A stretch of 64,000 nt of DNA from JAKVAV01 sp047632755 (GTDB taxonomy: Bacteria; Bacteroidota; Bacteroidia; Flavobacteriales_D; Cryomorphaceae). A program made the position numbers and the translations under genes. Position 1 is the first letter of the stretch; each line of letters starts with the position of its first letter. The DNA lies in the NCBI GenBank assembly GCA_047632755.1, contig JBLIDT010000014.1, forward strand, positions 1 to 64,000, written 5' to 3'. The notes below the pieces were generated by a model. The model was not told the origin of the DNA. It saw only the letters and a list, made by a program, of their open reading frames with translations, and searched no databases. This document shows positions 1 to 8,226 of this stretch, one piece after another.

Positions 1-1077
1 GCAGCATTTCGGCTTTACCTCGTGGCAATGGTTTTGCAATTGGCCGTTTTCGACCGAATTGGTATGGAAGTGCCATTCGCTGTGACGGTCTTTATTACCG
101 TATTTCTCATTTGGCTTTACACATTCAAAGGTGGCATCAAGACCATTATTTGGACGGATACTTTGCAGACAGCATTTATGCTCCTCGCGGTTGGAATAAG
201 CGTCTATTCTATTTCGAGTTCTTTGGGATTGGATGCGGCAGGTTTGGTAGAGAAAGTAAGAGATAGCGAATACAGCCGCATCTTCTTTTTTGACGACATA
301 AATGACTCACGACATTTCGTGAAGAGATTCCTAGCTGGAATGTTCATCACCATCACCATGACGGGTCTAGATCAAGACATGATGCAGAAGAACTTGAGTT
401 GCCGGAATCTTCGCGACGCCCAAAAGAATATGATCTCTTTTAGCATAGTGCTCGTCGCGGTCAATTTGGTTTTTCTCACGCTCGGAGCCTTGCTGTTCAT
501 TTACAGTCAGGAAAACGGACTAAGCATTCCAGAACAAACTGATCAACTTTACCCTTTGCTTGCAGTGGAAGGATACCTCGGCCCAGCCGTTGGGATTCTC
601 TTTGTGCTTGGACTGATAGCCGCAGCATACTCCAGTGCCGATTCAGCTTTGACTGCCCTCACCACTTCTTATTCTCTCGACATTCTGGAAGTTGATAAGC
701 TCGATGAGAAAAGCGCAAAGCGCAAAAGACAACGAGTGCACATCGTAATGTCCTTGGTGCTCATTGCAGTCATACTCATCTTCCGAGTCATTAATAATGA
801 TTCGGTGATCGCGCAGCTCTTTACCGCAGCGGGGTATACCTACGGTCCACTCTTGGGTCTTTATGCTTTTGGACTGTTTACCAAGTTGCCTGTCCGAGAT
901 CGTGAAGTGCCATACATTGCGGTAGCTTCTCCTATTTTGTCCTTTATCCTTGATTACAATTCTGCCGAACTTTTCAATGGCTACGAAATCGGGTTTGAAA
1001 TTCTCCTAATCAACGGAGCCATTACTTATTTTGGATTGTGGTTGAGTAGTTTGAGGGCGAGGAAACGCGGTGTCTGA
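1..1077 (+). CDS. Sodium:solute symporter (SSS family), 3' part
   Basis: This is the C-terminal part of a Na+/solute symporter of the inner membrane. The frame is open from base 1, so the gene starts before the window and the first internal ATG at 22 is not its start. About 358 residues remain, with roughly eight hydrophobic helices separated by short loops. The stretch FKGGIKTIIWTDTLQTAFML is the SSS-type signature after a core helix, and the SSADSALTALTTSYSLD loop is also typical of the family. The substrate cannot be told from this fragment; sugar, proline, sialic acid and iodide transporters share the fold. The next gene is convergent on the minus strand, 22 bp away. Confidence 0.85.
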   Translation, partial: AAFRLYLVAMVLQLAVFDRIGMEVPFAVTVFITVFLIWLYTFKGGIKTIIWTDTLQTAFMLLAVGISVYSISSSLGLDAAGLVEKVRDSEYSRIFFFDDINDSRHFVKRFLAGMFITITMTGLDQDMMQKNLSCRNLRDAQKNMISFSIVLVAVNLVFLTLGALLFIYSQENGLSIPEQTDQLYPLLAVEGYLGPAVGILFVLGLIAAAYSSADSALTALTTSYSLDILEVDKLDEKSAKRKRQRVHIVMSLVLIAVILIFRVINNDSVIAQLFTAAGYTYGPLLGLYAFGLFTKLPVRDREVPYIAVASPILSFILDYNSAELFNGYEIGFEILLINGAITYFGLWLSSLRARKRGV

Positions 1078-1099
1078 ATCAAGGGGGAAGAAGATGACC

Positions 1100-1882
1100 C
1101 TACCATTCTTTCACCATATCCACTAAATCCTGGTGAATCAGTCCATTGTCGCAGACCAGCGTACTACCGAATAGGTAATCGTCCTTTCCGTAAAAATCGG
1201 AGACCTTTCCACCTGCTTCTTCAATGATCAAAGCTCCTGCTGCCACATCCCAAGCGCTGAGTCCGTATTCGTAAAAACCATCGAGTCGTCCGCAAGCCAC
1301 ATAGGCCATATCTACCGCAGCTGCTCCGAGTCTGCGGATACCGCGAGAGTTGGAATTCATCTTTGCCAAGATGTTCAAGTACTCCATCTGACGGCCTTTG
1401 TTGTCGTAAGGGAATCCAGTAGCAAGCAGAGAAAGCTGCATGTCTTTTTGAGCGGATACATTCATGGGTTCGCCGTTCAAGAAAGCCCCCAATCCTTTTG
1501 CTGCGCTGAAGCACTCATCGTGTTCGGGATCGTAGATGACACCTACTAGAATTTCGCCTTCCTTCCATAGTGCCACGCTCGTGCAGTAGCAAGGAATTCC
1601 AAAAAGGTAATTGGTCGTTCCGTCCAGCGGATCGATAATCCAATTGTATTTCTCGGCTCGTTCGCCTGTTCCTTCTTCGGCTATGTAGCCAGCCTCTGGC
1701 AATACTTTTCGGAGATAATCGACGAACCGTCGCTCGGCTTCTTTGTCGGCGCGGGAGACCAAGTCGTTCTTTCCGCTCTTCATCTCAATCTCAGAAGTCT
1801 TGATGCTCTTGCGTTCGTCTTTCAGGAATTTTCCTGTTTCAATACTGATCTCGATTACTTGATCTAAAATTTCCTTAAGCAT
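1100..1882 (-). CDS. Inositol monophosphatase family protein (SuhB/IMPase-like)
   Basis: A Mg2+-dependent phosphatase of the inositol monophosphatase superfamily, expected to be cytoplasmic. The metal-binding signatures are present: Glu70 in YIAEEG, then WIIDPLDGTTN at residues 81-91 (Asp84, Asp87), and the C-terminal SAWDVAAGALIIEEAGG. At 260 residues it has the normal family length. Its start overlaps the end of mtaB by 8 bp, so the two are probably cotranscribed. Substrate specificity within the family (inositol-1-phosphate, fructose-1,6-bisphosphate, PAP) cannot be read from the sequence. The ATG at 1882 gives a standard N-terminus. Confidence 0.9.
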   Translation of the reverse strand: MLKEILDQVIEISIETGKFLKDERKSIKTSEIEMKSGKNDLVSRADKEAERRFVDYLRKVLPEAGYIAEEGTGERAEKYNWIIDPLDGTTNYLFGIPCYCTSVALWKEGEILVGVIYDPEHDECFSAAKGLGAFLNGEPMNVSAQKDMQLSLLATGFPYDNKGRQMEYLNILAKMNSNSRGIRRLGAAAVDMAYVACGRLDGFYEYGLSAWDVAAGALIIEEAGGKVSDFYGKDDYLFGSTLVCDNGLIHQDLVDMVKEW

Positions 1883-3191
1883 GAATCGATTCTTTTAGAA
1901 GTTCCACTTTCATCAATCCGTCTCGATCAATTTCGCTCAGAGATACAGTTTGAATCGTGTTGATTAGACTTTCGTCGAATGGGATTTTCACCTTGACGTA
2001 GTTCTCGGTAAACCCATTCATTGTGCCCGATTCTTCCTCGGCTTCAACCAAAACTTCTCTCGTCGTTCCTATCTGTTCTTGATAAAAGGCTTTTTTCTTT
2101 TTGTGGCTCAAAACACGGAGCATTTTAGTTCGCTTGTAGCGCACGTCTTTCGGCACTACCTCTTCCAACCGAACTGCCGTAGTATTCGCTCGTTCTGAAT
2201 AGGTGAATGCGTGAAGGTAGCTTACGGGCAAGTCTTTCAGGAAGTCGTAGGTCACTTGAAACTCCTCTTCCGTTTCGCCAGGGAATCCTGTGATCACGTC
2301 GACGCCAATGCAAGCATCGGGCATCAATGTTTTGATCTTTTCTACTCTCTCGCGATAGAGATCACTGCGGTAGCGGCGGCGCATGGCCTGTAGTATTCTG
2401 TCAGATCCCGACTGCAGCGGAATGTGAAAATGAGGAACAAATTTCTCGCTTGCTGCCACGAATTCGATGATTTCGTCATTGAGCAAATTGGGCTCAATGC
2501 TCGAAATCCGGTAACGCTCGATTCCCTCTATTTTTTCTAATTCTTTGATGAGGTCTAGAAAACTTTCATCCGTTCCGTTGCCATAATCGCCGATGTTCAC
2601 TCCCGTGAGCACCACTTCTTTGGCACCAGCCGCAGCTGCATCTTGCGCTACTTTCAAGGTTTCCTCAATGGGCGCACTTCGCGATCTTCCCCGAGCCAAG
2701 GGAATGGTACAGAACGCGCAGAAGTAATTGCAGCCGTCCTGAACTTTTAGGAAAGTCCGTGTGCGGTCATTGGATGAAAATCCAGGAACGAACTCTTTGG
2801 TGTGCTTAATTGCTCTCGCGGCGGTTTTTCCTTTTTCAGAAATGTCTTCGCGCTCTAAGTATTCAGCTACGTTGAACTTTTCTTCCGCTCCGAGCACCAG
2901 ATTAACTCCAGGTATCTCGGCAATTTCGGCGGGCTTCAATTGTGCGTAGCAACCGATCACAATTACTACGGCATCAGGGTTTATCCTGAGGGCCTTTCTC
3001 ACCACCGAGCGGCACTTCTTGTCGGCATTGTCGGTAACGGAACAAGTGTTGATCACAAACACATCGGGATTGTCTTCAAACGCTACTCGTCCATAACCAG
3101 CATCTTGCAATTGCCTTGCAATAGTGCTGGTTTCCGAAAAATTGAGCTTACAGCCCAAGGTGTAAAAAGCTACCTTCTTAAATTGAAGCAT
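1875..3191 (-). CDS. mtaB: tRNA N6-threonylcarbamoyladenosine-37 methylthiotransferase MtaB
   Basis: A radical-SAM methylthiotransferase that converts t6A37 to ms2t6A in tRNAs decoding ANN codons. The N-terminal UPF0004 domain carries the three cysteines of the second Fe-S cluster (Cys14 in TLGCKLNFSET, Cys50, Cys81). The radical-SAM motif CxxxCxxC is at Cys154, Cys158 and Cys161 in QDGCNYFCAFCTIP, and a TRAM-like region closes the protein. TLGCKLN and the 438-residue length favour MtaB over MiaB or RimO. It is the first gene of a two-gene unit with the IMPase. A -7 box lies only four bases before the ATG, suggesting a leaderless mRNA. Confidence 0.92.
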   Translation of the reverse strand: MLQFKKVAFYTLGCKLNFSETSTIARQLQDAGYGRVAFEDNPDVFVINTCSVTDNADKKCRSVVRKALRINPDAVVIVIGCYAQLKPAEIAEIPGVNLVLGAEEKFNVAEYLEREDISEKGKTAARAIKHTKEFVPGFSSNDRTRTFLKVQDGCNYFCAFCTIPLARGRSRSAPIEETLKVAQDAAAAGAKEVVLTGVNIGDYGNGTDESFLDLIKELEKIEGIERYRISSIEPNLLNDEIIEFVAASEKFVPHFHIPLQSGSDRILQAMRRRYRSDLYRERVEKIKTLMPDACIGVDVITGFPGETEEEFQVTYDFLKDLPVSYLHAFTYSERANTTAVRLEEVVPKDVRYKRTKMLRVLSHKKKKAFYQEQIGTTREVLVEAEEESGTMNGFTENYVKVKIPFDESLINTIQTVSLSEIDRDGLMKVELLKESIHA

Positions 3192-3195
3192 GGCG

Positions 3196-3203
3196 CAAAG
3201 TTA
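3196..3203 (-). promoter_or_regulatory. Candidate -7 promoter box of mtaB
   Basis: TAACTTTG on the minus strand fits the Bacteroidota -7 consensus TAnnTTTG and ends four bases before the mtaB ATG. No clear -33 TTG is seen at the usual distance. Confidence 0.45.
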
Positions 3204-3504
3204 CGATGGTTTTGAGATTTGAGAAAAGCTTAGCTCGAATCTATTTTAATACCTGATTTATGGTCTGTCGTGTGCTCATGTGAACCACGTCATTATTATA
3301 GTGTCGTTCCAGCGAATTGGAATTTGTGTCTACTTTTTTGTATTCAGAAACTAAAGATTTCAAGTTGACCTAAGTCATTGTTCGTTTGCTACATTACAAC
3401 TTCCTTATTCTTAGTGGAAATGAATGTCTTAAACCCAAATCAGTTATGAGTATTTTCTCTTTCCTTGTGGGTTTAGAACCAAAGCCCGAAAAAGTCCAAA
3501 CCAA
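3204..3504. other. Intergenic region without a clear gene
   Basis: About 300 bp between the divergent mtaB and the cupin remnant. No intact gene is visible. An ATG at 3446 opens a frame of only about 30 codons unlike any family I know. The last 70 bp probably hold degraded N-terminal cupin sequence. Confidence 0.4.
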
Positions 3505-3714
3505 ATGCCATTCCCAATCATCGTGCATCTCCTAAAAGGTAAGATTGACTTTAGAGTCAAAGGTGAATTGCGTCATCTCCGCCTAGGAGATAACGTAGGC
3601 TTAGAAGGAGGAGTGCCTCATGATCTCTTGGCGAAAGAAGCTAGCATTGTTCCTCTTAGCCTAAGCAAACTGGACAGAGCCGAGAGAGTTCAGCAAGTAG
3701 CTCAAAATTCTTAA
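3505..3714 (+). pseudogene. Truncated small cupin-domain protein (remnant)
   Basis: The 69-residue frame matches the second half of a small single-domain cupin: PFPIIVHLLKGKIDFRV, GDNVGLEGGVPHDL and LSKLDRAERVQQV correspond to the end of cupin motif 1, motif 2 (Pro-His) and the usual C-terminal helix. The first half, including the metal-binding His-x-His of motif 1, is missing. The frame is open upstream to about 3433 with no ATG and no recognisable cupin sequence. It lies directly before a group III truncated haemoglobin; I recall such cupins beside haemoglobins in Bacteroidota nitric-oxide-response loci. It is probably a decayed gene, although a short expressed protein from the ATG at 3505 cannot be excluded. 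Confidence 0.55.
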
Positions 3715-3723
3715 TTCTTTCGC

Positions 3724-4119
3724 ATGAAAACGCTTACTACTAAAGAAGATCTTGCTTGCCTAGTGAATGCGTTTTATGCCAAGATCAGAAAGGACGAAAT
3801 GCTCGGTCCCATATTCAATAAACACATCGCCGAAGATGAGTGGCCCGCTCATTTATCAAAACTCACTGATTTCTGGGAAATGAAGCTCCTTGGCGGTTCG
3901 CAGTTTAAAGGAAGTCCATCGCAGAAACACATCGATGTAGATAAGGCTTCGGAGCATACCATAAAGCAGGAGCATTTCGCTCACTGGCTTCAGCTATGGC
4001 TCGAGACGATTGATGAATCTTATACAGGGCCCATTGCCGAAAGGGCGAAAGCTCAAGCCCGCAAGATGGCGACGGGGCAGTACATCAGTATTTGGCAGAA
4101 TAGACCTGACAATCGATGA
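3724..4119 (+). CDS. Group III truncated haemoglobin
   Basis: A small cytoplasmic haem protein of the 2-over-2 globin fold, 131 residues, the usual size. Aligned from memory with Campylobacter Ctb, the distal tyrosine is Tyr18 (FYAKIRKD), the proximal F8 histidine is His69 in QKHIDV, and the conserved tryptophans of WEMKLLGG and HFAHWLQLW are present. Group III members are thought to handle NO, peroxide or oxygen; the exact role here is unknown. The gene follows a cupin remnant by nine bases and precedes an M48 peptidase. The start ATG at 3724 gives a complete helix A. Confidence 0.88.
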   Translation: MKTLTTKEDLACLVNAFYAKIRKDEMLGPIFNKHIAEDEWPAHLSKLTDFWEMKLLGGSQFKGSPSQKHIDVDKASEHTIKQEHFAHWLQLWLETIDESYTGPIAERAKAQARKMATGQYISIWQNRPDNR

Positions 4120-4160
4120 TGATAAATCCGTCGCGGATTCTGAGTTGCTAAATAATCAGC

Positions 4161-4168
4161 TATTTTTG
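4161..4168 (+). promoter_or_regulatory. Candidate -7 box of the M48 peptidase gene
   Basis: TATTTTTG fits TAnnTTTG and ends seven bases before the ATG at 4176. A TTG at 4145-4147 is only 13 bases upstream, shorter than usual for a -33 element. Confidence 0.4.
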
Positions 4169-4175
4169 TGCTTGC

Positions 4176-5588
4176 ATGAAAAAACAGATTTTAGCTTCAT
4201 TATTTCTTCTTGCCGCTGCGACATCACAGGCCCAGAATATCCAAAAAGACATTGCTCTCGGAAAGCAGTATTCCGAACAAGTCGAAAAGTCGGTAGGGAT
4301 CTACGAAAATCCCGAACTTACGGCATACATCAAAGCAGTGGGAGACAAGCTCACAGCGCAGATGGAAGAGCCGCTTTTTGAGTACAAGTACACGATACTG
4401 GCAACGCCTGAACCCAACGCTTTCTCCATTCCCGGAGGGCACCTGTACATTACTACGGGTATGTTTCCTTTCCTTGAATCGGAAGATGAATTGGCTTGTA
4501 TTATGGCGCATGAGATCATTCATGCGAACAATCGCCACGTGATCAAGTCCAATAGAAAAGGAATTATCCCAGGAATTCTTCAAATCCCAGGAGCGATCAT
4601 CGGGGCAGTGATTGACGAGAGTATTGGGAATGCATTGCAGTCACCTTTTCAGCAATTGGGTCTGTTGACCCATGCATCATACAATCGAAGGCAGGAAACA
4701 GAAGCCGATCTAAAAGGTGTGGAGATTGCCGCAAAGGCTGGCTATGATCCGAATGCCCTCAAAGCCATCTTGTCGCGGATTGGAGAATACGGCGAGATTG
4801 TTTCAGGCGAAGCCGAAGAGAAGAATGTATATGCCAGTCATCCTATGACCGACGATCGAGTAGCAAAGATTGACAAGCTAGTGCCCAACCTAGTAATAGG
4901 TGAGAATTTTTATTTGGCGACTAACTTTCTAGAGAAATTTGACGGAGCATTAGCGGGAAGCGATCCTTCTAACGGTGTTTTTGTCGAGCAGACTTTTCTT
5001 AATCCCACTGTTGGTTTTAAACTCGTTTTCCCTGAAGATTGGGAAAGTGGCTTTATGGGAAACCTTATTGCCGGAGCCAATCTGGAGAACAAAGAATACA
5101 TGCGTGTGACATTTGAGGAAAGCGAGGTCAACCCCACTGATGCTGCCCAAACATACCTTGAGGGCCTCAGTCCTTATGCCAAGGAAGCCGTGATTGGATC
5201 GGAGCCCGTTTCTGTAGGCGATAAGATTGGTCATATTGTCGCCTTCAAGGAGGGGGCTGGCGAAGAGGTCTATTACGGTTCCCGAACGTGGGTAAAACAA
5301 GAAGGACTTCTTTTCAGCTTTATGGCGGTAAGCACGAGCGAAGATCAAACCAAGATGGAAGAGATTCTTTATAGTTTGAGTAATCTCAGCGAAGATGACA
5401 TCCAAACAATCGAGGTCTCAACACTCAAATTGGTCAGTGCCCAAGAAAATGAAACGGCCGTTTCATTGATCGAGAGAACGAAAGCAGAATTGAGCGAGGC
5501 AGTCACTCTTCTCATCAATCAAAAAAAAGTAGGCGAACTGTTTCAAAAAGGAGAGACGGTGAAAGTGGTAGTGCCTGAGAAGCTCTAA
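4176..5588 (+). CDS. M48 family zinc metalloprotease (periplasmic, BepA-like)
   Basis: A secreted zinc peptidase resembling the periplasmic M48 branch (BepA/YfgC, Oma1-like) implicated in outer-membrane protein quality control. A Sec signal peptide covers residues 1-20 and ends in a QAQ site. The zinc motif HEIIH is at residues 112-116 and the third ligand is in ETEAD (Glu176). PNAFSIPGGHLYITTG just before the motif is the family hallmark. The C-terminal 200 residues form an extra domain without a clear family. Total length is 470 residues. It lacks the TPR tail of E. coli BepA, so the precise substrate is open. Confidence 0.88.
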   Translation: MKKQILASLFLLAAATSQAQNIQKDIALGKQYSEQVEKSVGIYENPELTAYIKAVGDKLTAQMEEPLFEYKYTILATPEPNAFSIPGGHLYITTGMFPFLESEDELACIMAHEIIHANNRHVIKSNRKGIIPGILQIPGAIIGAVIDESIGNALQSPFQQLGLLTHASYNRRQETEADLKGVEIAAKAGYDPNALKAILSRIGEYGEIVSGEAEEKNVYASHPMTDDRVAKIDKLVPNLVIGENFYLATNFLEKFDGALAGSDPSNGVFVEQTFLNPTVGFKLVFPEDWESGFMGNLIAGANLENKEYMRVTFEESEVNPTDAAQTYLEGLSPYAKEAVIGSEPVSVGDKIGHIVAFKEGAGEEVYYGSRTWVKQEGLLFSFMAVSTSEDQTKMEEILYSLSNLSEDDIQTIEVSTLKLVSAQENETAVSLIERTKAELSEAVTLLINQKKVGELFQKGETVKVVVPEKL

Positions 5589-5620
5589 GTCCATTTGGTT
5601 ACTTTTAAGTCGAACATCTT

Positions 5621-5923
5621 ATTTTCTCTTCTGACCAAAATTACGTCGACTACATCCTAGACCACATTGAAGATTTGGGAGAAATCCTGGCCAAAAAGAT
5701 GCTTTGGCGAATACGGAATCTATTCCGATGGAAAGATATTCGGTAGCATTTGTGACAACCGCCTTTTTATAGAACCCACCGAAGTGCCGCCACACAAAGG
5801 AGCGAAACCCAACTTTTGATCGAAGAGAAAGTAGAGGGCAAGGAATGGTTGAGTCAGTTGGTTCGTGCTACGCTTGCGGAACTTCCAGAACCCAAGTCCA
5901 AGAAGAAAAAGGAAAAGTCCTGA
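5621..5923 (+). pseudogene. Frameshifted TfoX/Sxy N-terminal-domain gene
   Basis: Three reading frames together spell a TfoX N-terminal domain. SSDQNYVDYILDHIEDLGE and ILAKKM run to about 5701. FGEYGIYSDGKIFGSICDNR and LFIEPTEVPPHKGAKP follow in the next frame after one extra base near 5702. After a second shift near 5812 comes LIEEKVEGKEWLSQLV, ending in a Lys-rich tail with the stop at 5921-5923. No ATG precedes the first block. TfoX-like proteins are linked to competence regulation in Gammaproteobacteria, while Bacteroidota homologues are stand-alone N-domains of unknown role. Two frameshifts and no start argue for a dead gene, though assembly errors could mimic this. Confidence 0.7.
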
Positions 5924-5993
5924 ATCCTAATCCGACTGTTCTTATAATTCTTCCCCTTCTTTCCCGTTCTTTTTCATTTCTTGTAATCAATAC

Positions 5994-6407
5994 ATGAAGA
6001 AAGTCCTTCCGTTTGTTTTTCTAGTTTGCCTCGGTTGTAGCGAAAAGCATCCCGAAAAGAGCTTAAAGTGTTTCAAAGTTTCTGCAACTGCTTACAACAG
6101 TCTCCCATATCAGACACGTCCAGGAACTCCTGGCAACATTGCCGCGTGGGGAGATACCCTCGAACCGGGAATGAAAACCATCGCTATTTCCCGCGATTTA
6201 TTGGACAGCGGCTTAGTGCGCAATGCCCGTGTGCTTGTCGAAGGTTTTGAAGGAGATACTTTTCTGGTTATGGACAAGATGCACCACCGATTTCGACGGC
6301 GAATTGACCTCTACATGGGTGTGGATGTCGAAATGGCCATGGAGTTCGGTTTTCAGAAAAGGTGGATCTGCTTGATTGAAGATAAGTCTGTGGGAAACGA
6401 AAATTGA
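5994..6407 (+). CDS. 3D-domain lipoprotein
   Basis: A 137-residue lipoprotein with signal sequence and lipobox LVCLGC near residue 15. The mature part matches the 3D (Asp-Asp-Asp) barrel domain found at the C-terminus of MltA-type transglycosylases and Rpf-like proteins: TAYNSLPYQT, AWGDTLEPGMKTIAISRDLL, a central MDKMHHRFRRRIDLYMG with catalytic-type aspartates, and a final AMEFGFQK. Short 3D lipoproteins of this kind are common in Bacteroidota and may act on or bind peptidoglycan; the activity is inferred. It stands 41 bp before the peptide-binding lipoprotein in the same direction and may be cotranscribed with it. Confidence 0.75.
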   Translation: MKKVLPFVFLVCLGCSEKHPEKSLKCFKVSATAYNSLPYQTRPGTPGNIAAWGDTLEPGMKTIAISRDLLDSGLVRNARVLVEGFEGDTFLVMDKMHHRFRRRIDLYMGVDVEMAMEFGFQKRWICLIEDKSVGNEN

Positions 6408-6448
6408 ATTTCAAATTCGACAAGGCAAAAGCTGTTTAATTTGCATCC

Positions 6449-8053
6449 ATGAGAAGGATCATCTTCATATGCGTCTTGTTTTTTTGCGGCTGCGCTGCCA
6501 AGCACACCCATCCCGACAAGATGATTTTCCGCTACAACGAGTCAGCGGGGATTTCTTCCCTTGATCCGGCTTTTAGCCGAAACCTCGAAAACCTCTGGGC
6601 CTGTAATCTTCTTTTCAACGGATTGGTAGAAATCGACGACGCTTTAATGGTTCAGCCGGCTATCGCCCATTCGTGGGAAGTGGACTCGAGCGGAACGGTT
6701 TACCGATTCTTCTTGCGAGACGATGTTTTCTTTCATGATAGCGAGGTTTTTCCTGAAGGCAAAGGCAGAAGGGTAGTGGCAAGCGATTTTGTATACAGTT
6801 TCAACCGAGTGATGAATCCCGTCAAGTCGACACCTGGCGCCTGGGTTTTTGGGAATGTGAGCGAGGTTGAACCTTTCAAATCCATTGGTGACACCATACT
6901 AGAGATTCGCCTCAACCGACCTTTCCCACCATTTTTGGGCTTGCTCGGAATGAAGTATTGTTCGGTCATTCCACACGAAGCCATCGAGAAATACGGCGAT
7001 GATTTCCGCAGCAATCCCGTTGGAACAGGCCCGTTCAAATTCCATTTTTGGATTGAGAATTCCCGACTGGCGCTGCACAAAAACGAAATCTATTTTCAGG
7101 TGGATGAAGCGGGAGAGAAGCTTCCATACTTAGATGCTGTTGCAGTTTCTTTCATTCCCGATAAAAGCGCGGCCTACCTCGATTTTCTCAAAGGGAACTT
7201 CGATTTCATGTCGGGGCTGCACGCTAGTTATAAGGACGAACTCTTATCGTCGAATGGTGAACTCAATCCGATTTACACGGACAAGTTTTACCTGCAGAGA
7301 CATCCATTCTTAAAGACGGATTATTTCGGTTTTCAAATCAGCGACTCGCTAAACGAAGGCAGTCCTTGGCTTAATGCCGATTTACGTCGAGCGGTGAACT
7401 ACGCCATCGATCGCGACGCTATGGTTCGCTACTTGCGAAACAATGTTTTCACTCCTGCCCACGGGGGATTCATTCCAAAAGGGATGCCTGGTTACAATGA
7501 AAATGCTGGTTATACGTATTGTCCCGATTCAGTCAGGGCCATCCTCAATCGCACGGGATACGCAAATGGAGAGGGGCTTTCTGAGTTAACCTTGAGCACG
7601 ACCAATGACTATGTCGATCTCTGCGAATACGCCCAGCATCAGTTGAGCGAATTTGGTATCAAAATCAAAGTCGACGTGCTACCCGCATCTGTGCACCGCG
7701 AGAGCACTTCAAAAGGGAACTTGCCATTCTTCCGCAAGTCGTGGTTGGCTGATTATCCCGACGATGAGAACTTCATGGCTTTATTCAATTCGGAAAATAA
7801 ATCGCCGAATGGCCCGAACTACACTCATTTTGATAGTCCTGAATTTGATGACTTGTACCGCAAAGCACTCAGCGAAATCGACCCAATAAAACGGGCGTCA
7901 CTCTACGCTGAGATGGATAGCGTGATGATGTCGCAAGCGCCGATTGTAGCGCTTTATTACGATGTGGTGATGAGGTTTGTCTCGAAGGACGTATCTGGCT
8001 TGGATTCCAATCCCATGAACGTGCTCGACCTCCGACGGGTGAGAATTGAATGA
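6449..8053 (+). CDS. ABC transporter substrate-binding lipoprotein, family 5 (peptide/oligopeptide type)
   Basis: A 534-residue solute-binding protein of SBP family 5 (DppA/OppA/NikA fold). The N-terminus is a lipoprotein signal with lipobox FFCGC, so it sits in the envelope. Family features include SSLDPAFSRNLENLWACNLL near the start, LRDDVFFHDSEVF, VVASDFVYSFNRVMNP, the core FRSNPVGTGPFKFHFW and RRAVNYAIDRDAMVRYL. No permease or ATPase genes are nearby, which is common for this protein type in Bacteroidota. The ligand is probably a peptide but cannot be proved. The region before the ATG holds TTAATTTG, a one-mismatch -7 box ending five bases before the start. Confidence 0.88.
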   Translation: MRRIIFICVLFFCGCAAKHTHPDKMIFRYNESAGISSLDPAFSRNLENLWACNLLFNGLVEIDDALMVQPAIAHSWEVDSSGTVYRFFLRDDVFFHDSEVFPEGKGRRVVASDFVYSFNRVMNPVKSTPGAWVFGNVSEVEPFKSIGDTILEIRLNRPFPPFLGLLGMKYCSVIPHEAIEKYGDDFRSNPVGTGPFKFHFWIENSRLALHKNEIYFQVDEAGEKLPYLDAVAVSFIPDKSAAYLDFLKGNFDFMSGLHASYKDELLSSNGELNPIYTDKFYLQRHPFLKTDYFGFQISDSLNEGSPWLNADLRRAVNYAIDRDAMVRYLRNNVFTPAHGGFIPKGMPGYNENAGYTYCPDSVRAILNRTGYANGEGLSELTLSTTNDYVDLCEYAQHQLSEFGIKIKVDVLPASVHRESTSKGNLPFFRKSWLADYPDDENFMALFNSENKSPNGPNYTHFDSPEFDDLYRKALSEIDPIKRASLYAEMDSVMMSQAPIVALYYDVVMRFVSKDVSGLDSNPMNVLDLRRVRIE

Positions 8054-8226
8054 TAGGGTTTGTCAATAGAGACAAGTGGCTTGGCCAGAAAGTTCAAGGC
8101 TTTCGCAGAGCTGAATACTTAGCGCAGCGATCTCACAACCGAAGGGCGTAATAAGGAGTCCGACTCAGGCGGATGACTGTTTTTTAAAACAAGTGGAACG
8201 CAGATAATGGACTTTATAAACGGACT

